DNA of 64,000 bases. It comes from Acidimicrobiales bacterium (GTDB lineage: Bacteria > Actinomycetota > Acidimicrobiia > Acidimicrobiales > MedAcidi-G1). The stretch lies in contig JASLKK010000004.1 of assembly GCA_030747595.1 (NCBI GenBank), forward strand, positions 62,001 through 126,000, given 5' to 3'. A program made the position numbers and the translations under genes. Every line of letters begins with the position of its first letter. Within the stretch, counting starts at the first letter, position 1. The notes beneath the pieces are model-generated. The model was given only the letters and a program-made list of their open reading frames with translations. It ran no database searches and was not told the DNA's origin. Shown here piece by piece: positions 42,344 to 50,154 of the stretch.

Positions 42344-43648
42344 CTGAACGCCTTTTCTGCCAATGTCTCGAGTGGTCTCCCCGGACCGGACTGGCTTGCC
42401 GATCTTCGTCGCTCCACCCTCGAAGGCCTCGACGACGTCGAGCGTCCAGACACCGATGAAGAGGTATGGCGCTATTCCCGGGTCGGCGAAATCGATCTCG
42501 ACGGGTATGCGCCGCTGAAGCGCCAGCGGGCCGCTGACACCATCGTTCAACGCGACCTGTCCGCCTATGGCGAAATGGCCGCCGTCGTGGTCGTCCGCAA
42601 CGGCTGGGTGGTCGAGACCACCAGTTCGTCAGATGCTGTAGACGCTGGCGTGTACGTCGGTCCGGTGGGTGAGGCCCCGGACGGCGAATCGTTGTTCGGT
42701 TCGGCGATAGAGGCCCCGGTCGACCTCTTCAGTCACCTGAATCGGGGCTTCGGACCCGAACCGGTGGCCGTGGTGGTCCCCGACGGGGTACGCCTCCAAG
42801 CGCCGATCGTGGTCGTCGTGCTGACCGACGCCGATGGCGCGGCAGTCTTCCCCCGGGTGCTGGTGCGGTGCGGAGACGACGCAGCGGCCACGGTGGTCGA
42901 GCTCCACACGTCCACCGACGTGGACTCCCTCGTGGTCCCCGTCTTGGAGGCCACCGTCGGACGTAACGGACACCTCCGACATGGCCTGGTCCAGGAACTC
43001 GGCCCCCGGGTCTTTCAGTTGGGTCACCAGGCGTTCCGGGTCGGCCAGTCGGGTCGGATCGACGCCTTTGCCGCCGCCCTCGGGGGCGACTATGCCCGCA
43101 CCCGTACCGACTGTCGTCTCGTGGGTCGGGGTGCCGAGGGACGACTGGCCGCCGCCTACTTTGGCGAGGACGACCAGACGTTGGACTTCCGGACCTTTCA
43201 GGACCATGCGGCGCCCGACACCCGGAGCGAACTGCTGTTCAAGGGAGCGTTGGACGGTGCGTCGCGTTCGATCTACACGGGTCTCATCCGGGTCCGCCCC
43301 GAGGCGGTTCGGACGGTGGCCAACCAGACCAACCGCAACGTGAAACTCTCGCCTGAGGCATGGGCTGAGAGCGTTCCCAACCTGGAGATCGAGACCGACG
43401 ACGTGGTGTGCAGTCACGCCTCGACGGTGTCTCCCGTCGACGAGGATCAGCGCTTCTTCCTTGAGAGCCGTGGCGTGCCCACGGTGACTGCCGAGCGACT
43501 CCTTCTGGAAGGCTTCTTCGAGGACGTGGCCGCCACGGCCCCTCATCCGGCCGTGGCCGAAACCCTGAGGGAAGCATTGGCTGACCGGCTCGACCGACGT
43601 GATGCCAGTTCTCGTGAAGCCGTTGCTGAAATGGGGGCGACGGCGTGA
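42344..43648 (+). CDS. sufD: Fe-S cluster assembly protein SufD, probable non-ATG start
   Basis: Scaffold subunit of the SufBCD complex. The first ATG in frame is at 42575, but family sequence clearly continues upstream: FSANVSSGLPGPDWLADLRR and DTDEEVWRYSRVGEIDLD are the conserved SufD N-terminus. The frame stays open back to a TGA at 42260 with no ATG, GTG or TTG. CTG 42344 (giving MNAFSANV) with GAGGT 6 nt upstream is the best start, 434 residues. The C-terminal core (NQTNRNVKLSPEAWAESVPNLEIETDDVVCSHAS) confirms SufD rather than SufB. It overlaps the Rieske gene by GTGA. sufB is not in the window. Confidence 0.9.
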   Translation: MNAFSANVSSGLPGPDWLADLRRSTLEGLDDVERPDTDEEVWRYSRVGEIDLDGYAPLKRQRAADTIVQRDLSAYGEMAAVVVVRNGWVVETTSSSDAVDAGVYVGPVGEAPDGESLFGSAIEAPVDLFSHLNRGFGPEPVAVVVPDGVRLQAPIVVVVLTDADGAAVFPRVLVRCGDDAAATVVELHTSTDVDSLVVPVLEATVGRNGHLRHGLVQELGPRVFQLGHQAFRVGQSGRIDAFAAALGGDYARTRTDCRLVGRGAEGRLAAAYFGEDDQTLDFRTFQDHAAPDTRSELLFKGALDGASRSIYTGLIRVRPEAVRTVANQTNRNVKLSPEAWAESVPNLEIETDDVVCSHASTVSPVDEDQRFFLESRGVPTVTAERLLLEGFFEDVAATAPHPAVAETLREALADRLDRRDASSREAVAEMGATA

Positions 43649-43980
43649 ATGCCGTGCCGGCCTGCGCACTGGGAGACCTAGCCGAGGGCAATGCTTTGCG
43701 GGTGGTTCTAGACGGCCGACCGGTGGCGCTGGTCCGTTTTGGCGACGAGGTGCACGCCATTGACGACACCTGCAGCCACGCCGAGGTCTCCCTCGCCGAG
43801 GGCGAGGTCGACACCGAGGAGTGTGCGCTCGAATGCTGGAAGCACGGCAGCCTGTTCGACCTGCGAACCGGGGAGGCCCTGACCCTGCCGGCGGTCAAGC
43901 CGGTAGCCGTGCACGTGGCTGTCATCGACGGTGGCGACGTGTTCGTAACACTCGCCGATGACGGGCGGTCGAACCGATGA
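43645..43980 (+). CDS. Rieske [2Fe-2S] ferredoxin
   Basis: A 111-residue small Rieske ferredoxin with ligands C43, H45 (CSH) and C64, H67 (CWKH). Electron carrier, here in a Suf operon, so it may donate electrons or act as a client or sensor. The GTG start overlaps the sufD stop, and its end overlaps sufC by ATGA. The order sufD, ferredoxin, sufC occurs in other actinobacterial suf operons. Confidence 0.93.
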   Translation: MNAVPACALGDLAEGNALRVVLDGRPVALVRFGDEVHAIDDTCSHAEVSLAEGEVDTEECALECWKHGSLFDLRTGEALTLPAVKPVAVHVAVIDGGDVFVTLADDGRSNR

Positions 43981-44831
43981 GCGAATCAGCGGGGGACCGC
44001 GTGCTCCGGATCGAAGGCCTCACTGCTCGGGTGGGCGCTATAGACATCCTCCACGGCGTCGATCTGGAGGTGCGACCCGGCGAGGTGCACGCCGTGATGG
44101 GCCCCAACGGATCGGGCAAGTCGACGCTGTCCCACGTCCTGATGGGGCGTCCCGGCTACGAAGTGACCGGAGGGTCGGTCACCCTCGACGGAGTGGACCT
44201 GCTGGCCCTGCCCACCTGGCAGCGGGCCCGGGCCGGACTGTTCCTGGCCCTGCAGCACCCAACCGAGGTGCCCGGGGTCAGCTTGGAGTCGGTGGTGGCT
44301 GAGGCTGGCCGTGCCGCCGGCCGCCCCATCGAGGGCATCCACGAGTTGCTGGTTGCTGAGGCGACCCGCATCGGGTTCGACGAGCGGCTCGTGTCCCGAC
44401 CGATGAACGTGGACCTGTCAGGCGGTGAAAAGAAGCGCAATGAGATGCTGATGCTGGGAGCCCTGGAGCCGAAGTACGCGGTGCTCGACGAGATCGATTC
44501 GGGGCTCGACGTGGATGCTCTGGCCGCTGTGTCACGGAGGGTCCAGGAGGCAACTGAAGAAGACGGGCTCGGTGTGCTGGCCATCACGCATTTCAGTCGC
44601 CTGCTCGAGGTTCTCGAGCCTGACCGGGTGCACGTGCTGGCCGCTGGCCGGATTCAAGCCGTGGGTGGGAAGGAACTCGCCCAGAGGTTGGAGGCCGAGG
44701 GTTACGCCGGCGTGTTGGCCGAAGCCGGGGCGTCGGTGGGTCTGCCGGCCGGTGTGACCCATCCCCACAATCATGAAGCGGGCTTCGGCGAGGACCCGTT
44801 CGCCGATCCCTTCGCCGGTCCCACGGCCTGA
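43977..44831 (+). CDS. sufC: Fe-S cluster assembly ATPase SufC, copy 1
   Basis: Soluble ABC-type ATPase of the SufBCD complex. Walker A GPNGSGKST at 42-50, SufC-type signature LSGGEKKRNEMLML, and Walker B AVLDEIDSGLDVDAL are present. The 284-residue protein has a tail from residue 245 rich in His, Asp and Phe. ATGA overlap with the ferredoxin. A second sufC lies at 47997 on the other strand; the two differ clearly in sequence, so this is not a recent duplication. Confidence 0.95.
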   Translation: MSESAGDRVLRIEGLTARVGAIDILHGVDLEVRPGEVHAVMGPNGSGKSTLSHVLMGRPGYEVTGGSVTLDGVDLLALPTWQRARAGLFLALQHPTEVPGVSLESVVAEAGRAAGRPIEGIHELLVAEATRIGFDERLVSRPMNVDLSGGEKKRNEMLMLGALEPKYAVLDEIDSGLDVDALAAVSRRVQEATEEDGLGVLAITHFSRLLEVLEPDRVHVLAAGRIQAVGGKELAQRLEAEGYAGVLAEAGASVGLPAGVTHPHNHEAGFGEDPFADPFAGPTA

Positions 44832-44863
44832 GTTCGGCTCGGATCACTGACGAGTCAACCCCG

Positions 44864-45184
44864 ATGGCTGACCGGACGCTACTGACCGATGGGGAACGGG
44901 CCGACCTGGCTACACGGCTGCCCGACTGGGAACTAGCCGGAGATCAGCTCCGCCGGACGTTCACGTTCGCCAACTTCGTGGAAGCGTGGGCGTTCATGGC
45001 TGAAGTGGCGGCCATAGCCGAAGATCTGCGACACCACCCCGATTGGTCCAACTCGTGGAATCGGGTGGACATGGCCATCACCACCCACCGTCTGTCCGGT
45101 CCTGATGGGGCCAACGGCGCCGGTGGTTTGACTCACCTCGACGTGACCTTCGCCGAAGCGGTTGGTCGACTTCTCGGGCCCTGA
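44864..45184 (+). CDS. Pterin-4a-carbinolamine dehydratase
   Basis: A 106-residue dehydratase that recycles tetrahydrobiopterin-type cofactors. The motif HHPDW at 57-61 and H75 in ITTH form the active site. It lies 32 bp after sufC, probably in the same transcript, but has no known role in Fe-S assembly. Adjacent placement to suf genes may be chance. Confidence 0.9.
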   Translation: MADRTLLTDGERADLATRLPDWELAGDQLRRTFTFANFVEAWAFMAEVAAIAEDLRHHPDWSNSWNRVDMAITTHRLSGPDGANGAGGLTHLDVTFAEAVGRLLGP

Positions 45185-45208
45185 TCGGACCCTTGTGGAG
45201 GGGTTGGG

Positions 45209-45616
45209 CTACTTCCACTCCCAGAGATCCCAGGATGCAACACCGTCTGGATCGACCTCCCAGTCGTAGACGATTGCGATTCCATTCAGGGACGAGAGAG
45301 ATGGTGCAGCAGTATCGAAGTACGTGACCCCTCTGAACGAAAACCCGCCCTCGGGTGTTGGGGACCCGATTCCAGTCGCTCGGAAGGTGGCTACTCCATC
45401 TGCTGCCAGGATCACGCCAGAGTTTGGACACTCGCCGTAGAAGGAACCATCAGCCCGCATCGTCGCTGAATATGTTGCAAAGCTCGCTACTTCAGCACCG
45501 GCAAGGGTTCCTGATAGGCCAGAAGCGACAGTCTCAAACGACGGATACCCGCCTACGGCCGGGAGGGCCTTCATCGTGGTGGGTCCCGAAATGGAACCGA
45601 CGTTGTTTCCCAACAT
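45209..45616 (-). CDS. Hypothetical protein
   Basis: A 135-residue protein that is Gly-, Ser- and Ala-rich, with beta-type pattern and the closing WEVDPDGVASWDLWEWK. ATG 45616 has GGAG 8 nt upstream, the best start. No signal peptide or membrane span. The 3' part (RADGSFYGECPNSGVILAADGVATFRATG) is repetitive in alternating hydrophobic residues, like a lipocalin or barrel. I do not recognise the family. Codon use is a little more A/T-rich than neighbours. Confidence 0.6.
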   Translation of the reverse strand: MLGNNVGSISGPTTMKALPAVGGYPSFETVASGLSGTLAGAEVASFATYSATMRADGSFYGECPNSGVILAADGVATFRATGIGSPTPEGGFSFRGVTYFDTAAPSLSSLNGIAIVYDWEVDPDGVASWDLWEWK

Positions 45617-45713
45617 GATTGATCTCCTCAATAGTGTCTGTTACTACAACCTGCTTTGCAGGAGGTGTTCCAACCCCAAACCCCCCTGTCGGTATTGCTC
45701 TCTCCGACGGAAG

Positions 45714-46154
45714 TTAGGACTGGCGGGAGGTGGGATGCCAATCCGTCAGCGTGACCACCACCGCGCAGTCGCTCAGCGGGCCACGGCCGCTAAGGCGGGC
45801 GGGGATCGCCTGGAGGCTGATCTTAAGATCCTCCAACCGGTACTTTCGCCGGACGGCCCGCCGGACGGCCCTGAACGCCGGGCCATGGACGACTCGAGCG
45901 CTCGCCGTGATCGGGAGCGATCCTGGGAGCAGGGCGCCATCGATGTCACTGGGCTGCAACTCGACGGCAGGGTTTCTGAGGATGCGCCGCACCTTCCACG
46001 ACTTCGAACCCGTCGTGAAGCCGACCCGGACCTGGGAGTCATCCGACCCTCCGGGGGCCAGCCCGACGATCCAGACCGGCGTGTGTTTCGGACGCCCGTC
46101 GCTCGTCCAGGTGGTGAGGCGGACGTAACGCTCGTTAGGCAGGTCGCCGTTCAA
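45714..46154 (-). CDS. Pyridoxamine 5'-phosphate oxidase-family (PPOX/F420-type) protein
   Basis: About 146 residues with the split-barrel start LPNERYVRLTTWTSDGRPKHTPVWIV and VGFTTGSKSWKVRRILRNPAVELQPSD, typical of F420 or FMN-dependent PPOX-class proteins. The start is uncertain: TTG 46154 lies 20 nt after the sufU stop, while TTG 46208 would overlap sufU by 35 bp. It is probably in one transcript with sufU. The C-terminal RRAVRRKYR suggests a basic surface. Confidence 0.75.
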   Translation of the reverse strand: MNGDLPNERYVRLTTWTSDGRPKHTPVWIVGLAPGGSDDSQVRVGFTTGSKSWKVRRILRNPAVELQPSDIDGALLPGSLPITASARVVHGPAFRAVRRAVRRKYRLEDLKISLQAIPARLSGRGPLSDCAVVVTLTDWHPTSRQS

Positions 46155-46173
46155 CGAGCGCCTGACCTGGTGG

Positions 46174-46662
46174 TCACTCGCTGGAGGATTCAGTGAGTGC
46201 TTGGTCAAAGGTATTCCAGCCGAGGGTGGCGCACTTGATGCGAACCGGGAACTTCACCACGCCCCGCAGGGCCTCCAGGTCGCCGAGACCGGAAGCGCCC
46301 GGCTGATCCGCAGTGTTATCACCGGCGCGATCGCCGTTGTCGCCATCCAGCCCGTGCTCGTGGATCGACATCATCTCCTTGAACTGCCGCAGCATGTCGC
46401 GGGCCTCGTCAATCGACTTTCCGATCACCGCTGTGGACATCATCGACGCTGACGACTGGCTGATCGAACAGCCCTGTCCGCCGATTCGCATGTCGCTGAT
46501 TACCCCGTCGTCGACCTCGAGGTACACCCGGATCTCGTCGCCGCACAGCGGGTTGAAGCCCTCGGCCATGGTGGCCGGCGGCACCTCGAGCTCGCCACGG
46601 TTCCGGGGACTCCGGTAGTGGTCGAGGATGATCTCGCGGTAGAGGTCTTCGAGTCCGGCCAT
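46174..46662 (-). CDS. sufU: Fe-S assembly scaffold/sulfurtransferase SufU
   Basis: A 162-residue NifU N-terminal-like protein that activates SufS by taking its persulfide. The three Zn/persulfide Cys are in NPLCGDEI, GQGCSISQSSAS and IKCATLGW. It also has a SufU-type insertion (HEHGLDGDNGDRAGD). ATG 46662 has CAGGAG about 10 nt upstream. It is preceded by sufS in the same orientation. Confidence 0.93.
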   Translation of the reverse strand: MAGLEDLYREIILDHYRSPRNRGELEVPPATMAEGFNPLCGDEIRVYLEVDDGVISDMRIGGQGCSISQSSASMMSTAVIGKSIDEARDMLRQFKEMMSIHEHGLDGDNGDRAGDNTADQPGASGLGDLEALRGVVKFPVRIKCATLGWNTFDQALTESSSE

Positions 46663-46743
46663 GGTGTAGGTGCTCCTGGGGCGGCTGGTCAATCGATGGG
46701 AATGCGGCGGATGCTGCGTCTGGCAGCGGGTCCAGAAATCGGG

Positions 46744-47982
46744 TCAGAGGGCGAAGAAGTCGCTGGCGTAGGCCATTGCATCGGCCAGCGCGTCGACATC
46801 AGATTCATCGTTGTAGAGGTAAAGCGAGGCACGGGCCGTGGCGTTGACGCCCAACACCTTCATGAGGGGCTTGGCGCAGTGGTGGCCGGCCCGCACACAG
46901 ACGCCGTGTTGGTCGAGTACCTGGCTGAGATCGTGCGGGTGGATGTTCCGGTAGGCCAGCGACAGGGTGCCGCCCCGTTCCTCGACGGTGCTCGGACCGT
47001 GGATAATTAGGTCGTCGCCGAACCGTTCGGTGAGGGTACGAAGGGCGTAGGCCGTGAGGTTCCGCTCGTGGGCGGCCACGGCCTCCATGCCGAGGCCCTC
47101 GAGAAAATCAATTGCCGCGTTCCAGCCGACGATCTCGGCAATGGGCTGGGTGCCTGCCTCGAAGCGGGCGGGAACGTCGGCCGGGGTGAATCCTTCGAAG
47201 GTGACGTTCTGGATCATCGACCCGCCGCCTAGGAACGGTGGCATGGCATCGAGCAGCTCCTGACGGCCCCACAGCGCGCCGATGCCCGTCGGGCCACACA
47301 TTTTGTGGCCGGTGACAGCCACGAAGTCGGCGTCCCAGGCGGTTACATCGGTCGGCAGGTGGGGGACCCACTGGCTGGCGTCGACCAGCACGGTGGCGCC
47401 CAAGGCGTGGGCTGCGTCGGCCAGATGGCGGATCGGAGGCAGTGCACCGGTCACGTTGGATGCCGCGGTGACGGCCAACAGTTTCACGTCGTCTAACAGA
47501 ACGTCTAGATCGGCCAGGTCGAGGCGTCCGTCGTCGTCGACCGGGATCCAACGGATGTCCAAGCCCCGCTCGGTGGCCAACTGTTGCCACGGGACAATGT
47601 TGGCGTGGTGCTCAAGCGCGGTTAGGAGGATGACGTCGCCTTCCACCAGGTTGGCCCGACCCCATGAGTAGGCGACCAGGTTGATGGCCTCGGTGGCGTT
47701 CTTGGTGAACACGATCTCTTCTGCCGAAGGTGCGCCGAGGAACCGGGCGAGGGCGACCCGGGAGTTTTCCACGGCAGTGGTGGCCCGCTCGGCGATCAGG
47801 TAGGCGCCGCGGTGGATATTGGCGTTGATTTCGGCGTAGTACTGGTCCATGGCATCCAGTACTGACTGGGGCTTCTGGGAGGTTGCGCCCGAATCGAGGT
47901 AGACGATGGGGTGGTCGTTGACTTCCCGCTGCAGCAGCGGGAACTCGGCCTTGATGGCGGCGACGTCGAGGGTGGCGGACAC
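46744..47982 (-). CDS. sufS: Cysteine desulfurase SufS
   Basis: Takes sulfur from cysteine for Fe-S assembly. The 412-residue class V PLP enzyme has K227 in AVTGHKMCGPTG and the catalytic C369 in RAGHHCAKPLM, both intact. It lies between sufC copy 2 (14 bp upstream) and sufU (81 bp downstream). ATG-type start at 47982 is GTG on the minus strand with GGATTCCCC upstream, no strong ribosome-binding site. Confidence 0.96.
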   Translation of the reverse strand: MSATLDVAAIKAEFPLLQREVNDHPIVYLDSGATSQKPQSVLDAMDQYYAEINANIHRGAYLIAERATTAVENSRVALARFLGAPSAEEIVFTKNATEAINLVAYSWGRANLVEGDVILLTALEHHANIVPWQQLATERGLDIRWIPVDDDGRLDLADLDVLLDDVKLLAVTAASNVTGALPPIRHLADAAHALGATVLVDASQWVPHLPTDVTAWDADFVAVTGHKMCGPTGIGALWGRQELLDAMPPFLGGGSMIQNVTFEGFTPADVPARFEAGTQPIAEIVGWNAAIDFLEGLGMEAVAAHERNLTAYALRTLTERFGDDLIIHGPSTVEERGGTLSLAYRNIHPHDLSQVLDQHGVCVRAGHHCAKPLMKVLGVNATARASLYLYNDESDVDALADAMAYASDFFAL

Positions 47983-47996
47983 GGGGAATCCCGGGC

Positions 47997-48791
47997 TCAG
48001 GTCCCGGCAGCCGATCCGGCCGGCCGGAATGCCTCATAGCCCTCGGCTTCGAGACGGGCGGCCAGGTCCGGGCCACCACGTTCGACAATCCGTCCGTCGA
48101 CGAGGATGTGCACCATGTCGGGATGGAGCTTGTCGAGGAGTCGCTGGTAGTGGGTGATGGCTAGCACGCCGAGTTGGGGACGGTCGCTGCGGACCTCGGC
48201 CACACCTTCGGCCACCACCTGAAGGGCGTCAATGTCAAGGCCCGAGTCGGTCTCGTCGAGGATGGCCATCTCCGGTTCGAGGATGGCCATCTGAAGAATC
48301 TCGTTGCGCTTCTTCTCGCCACCTGAGAAGCCCTCGTTGACGTGGCGGTCGGCGAACGATGGATCCATGCCGAGGCGGTCCATCCAGTCCATGATCGAGA
48401 GGCGAAGTTCAAGCACCGAGAGGTCGATGCCCTTGCGGGCCGACAGGGACTGGCGCAGGAAGTTGATGACCGACACGCCGGTGATCTCCAGGGGGTATTG
48501 GAAGGCCAGGAAAATGCCGGCTTTGCCACGCACGTCGGGCGACCAGTCGGTGATCTCGTCGCCCCGGAACCGCACCGAACCACTGGTCACCACGTATTCG
48601 GGGCTTCCGAGAAGAACCGAGGCCAGCGTTGACTTGCCGGACCCGTTGGGTCCCATGAGGGCGTGGACCTCACCGTGCTGGACCACCAGGTCGACGCCCC
48701 GCAGGATCTCGACGCCGTCGGTGGTCGACGCGTGGAGATCCGTCACCTCGAACAGTGGGGCCACGGGTACGGGAATTTCAGGGGTGCTCAC
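47997..48791 (-). CDS. sufC: Fe-S cluster assembly ATPase SufC, copy 2
   Basis: A 264-residue SufC with Walker A GPNGSGKST at 47-55, signature FSGGEKKRNEILQM and Walker B MAILDETDSGLDIDAL. It contains the longer RQSLSARKGIDLSVLEL insert usual for SufC, which copy 1 lacks. This copy looks like the canonical one. GTG 48791 has TAGACT 6 nt upstream, so the message may be leaderless. It heads sufC-sufS-sufU. Confidence 0.95.
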   Translation of the reverse strand: MSTPEIPVPVAPLFEVTDLHASTTDGVEILRGVDLVVQHGEVHALMGPNGSGKSTLASVLLGSPEYVVTSGSVRFRGDEITDWSPDVRGKAGIFLAFQYPLEITGVSVINFLRQSLSARKGIDLSVLELRLSIMDWMDRLGMDPSFADRHVNEGFSGGEKKRNEILQMAILEPEMAILDETDSGLDIDALQVVAEGVAEVRSDRPQLGVLAITHYQRLLDKLHPDMVHILVDGRIVERGGPDLAARLEAEGYEAFRPAGSAAGT

Positions 48792-48797
48792 GATCTG

Positions 48798-48838
48798 AGT
48801 CTAGGAGGGTGCCCCCATTCCCACTATGGCGATAGTGG
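48798..48838 (-). promoter_or_regulatory. Promoter and inverted repeat of the sufC-sufS-sufU operon
   Basis: The -10 TAGACT is at 48798-48803. A perfect inverted repeat CCACTAT (48821-48827), GGCG, ATAGTGG (48832-48838) sits at the -35 position. A bound repressor would block the promoter. Confidence 0.5.
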
Positions 48839-48865
48839 TAATCCTCGGCCTGTTCCTGAACCCCG

Positions 48866-49252
48866 TCAGAGCAGGCTTCGCTTCCATTCACGGAACCGTG
48901 GATAGACGGCTTCGTCGGCGCCCACCCCTGACCCGGTGCCGTCGGCGTAGAGCCGGAACGAAAGGTGGCGGTCGAGATCGTCGGCGTGGATGGCCATGTA
49001 ACGGGCGTCGCCCTTGGCGGGGCCCGCCCGCCACAACAGCCACCCGCCGAGTCGCCGCTTGTAGGCGATTCGGACCGGCCGACCGTCGGCTGACGGAATT
49101 CCTTCGGCGGCGGCCAGTAGGGCGTCGGGAGCCTCCACCCACGCTTCGGCTGGCACGTTGCGGTCCCGGATCGGCGTGTCGGGCAGTTCCACGGTGTGGA
49201 TCGGAGTGTCGTCAAACGGGCGATCGTCGGCCGGTAGGGAAACGTCCGTCAC
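48866..49252 (-). CDS. Hypothetical protein
   Basis: A 128-residue protein with no signal peptide or membrane span. It contains RPVRIAYKRRLGGWLLWRAGPAKGDARYMAIHADDLDRHLSFRLY, a mixed beta pattern that could bind a nucleotide or metal. GTG 49252 overlaps the stop of the MBL-fold gene (GTGA), so the two are translationally coupled. No family recognised. Confidence 0.6.
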   Translation of the reverse strand: MTDVSLPADDRPFDDTPIHTVELPDTPIRDRNVPAEAWVEAPDALLAAAEGIPSADGRPVRIAYKRRLGGWLLWRAGPAKGDARYMAIHADDLDRHLSFRLYADGTGSGVGADEAVYPRFREWKRSLL

Positions 49253-49962
49253 CAGCCCCGGTCCACCCACTCATCGAGCTTCGGCTGCTCGGCACCGATG
49301 GTCGTGTCCGCGCCATGCCCGGGCATGACGACTGTTTCGGGGGGGAGGGGAGCAAACAGCCGTCGGTCAATGGACCCGATGATGGTAGAGAAGTCGCCGC
49401 CCTCGAACGTGGTATTCCCGGGACCCCCGGGAAACAGGGTGTCGCCGCTGAACAGAATCGGTGAACCTTCGAGACGGAAACAGATGGACCCCGGGGTGTG
49501 GCCCGGCGTGCAGATGGTGTGCAGGCGAAGGCGACCCACCTCAAGCACCGTCTCGTCCTCGAGAAGGTCGTCGTAGCTGGGGAGCATCGCCGCGTCGTCG
49601 GCTGTCACGGCCACCCGGTAACCCGCGGCGCGCACGGCGGGTACGGCCTGGATGTGGTCCCAGTGACCGTGGGTCTCAAGTACCGACTGCACGTTGAGCG
49701 CCCGGCAGAGTTCAAGGAGCTTGTCGTGCTCGTTGGCGGCGTCGATCAGGACCGACTGGCCGGTCTGGCGGCACCTCAACACGAACACGTTGTTCTCGTA
49801 GTCACCGACCACGATCCGGTGGATCTCGGCCTGCTCGTCGCACCAATGGAGGGTCACCCCGGACACTGGCGGTCGGGGATGGTCGTGGTGGGTGCACGGC
49901 CCGGCGTGCGGTGACGTGGGCACCGTCATGGTGGAGTCGTCATCGGCGGAGGTTGTGTCCAT
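49249..49962 (-). CDS. MBL-fold metallohydrolase (glyoxalase II-like)
   Basis: A 237-residue metallo-beta-lactamase fold with metal motif HGHWDH at 98-103, then CTPGHTPGS, SGDTLF and VMPGHG. Likely a hydroxyacylglutathione or mycothiol thioester hydrolase. A His-rich N-terminus (PCTHHDHPRP) precedes the domain. ATG 49962 has CATGAT 6 nt upstream. A later ATG at 49929 is also possible. Its 3' end overlaps a hypothetical gene. Confidence 0.88.
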   Translation of the reverse strand: MDTTSADDDSTMTVPTSPHAGPCTHHDHPRPPVSGVTLHWCDEQAEIHRIVVGDYENNVFVLRCRQTGQSVLIDAANEHDKLLELCRALNVQSVLETHGHWDHIQAVPAVRAAGYRVAVTADDAAMLPSYDDLLEDETVLEVGRLRLHTICTPGHTPGSICFRLEGSPILFSGDTLFPGGPGNTTFEGGDFSTIIGSIDRRLFAPLPPETVVMPGHGADTTIGAEQPKLDEWVDRGW

Positions 49963-50154
49963 GGTGAGATCATGACACTGAGAGTCCTGTGACGGGCGGC
50001 CAGTCGGCCCGATGTCGTACCGGTGGGGGCCGACTGGTAGAACGATGCCATCGAAACGGTCCATCGGGCCGTCGATCCAGTCACGTAACGCCAGTCATTG
50101 GCCACATGCCGCTGACCACAAACCACCGGCCAGCAACAAACAGGGAGCATCCAC

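Noticed and set aside
42260-42575. A frameshift at the start of sufD
   Set aside because: SufD-like sequence runs in one frame from 42344 through ATG 42575, so no shift is needed. Only the start codon is unusual.
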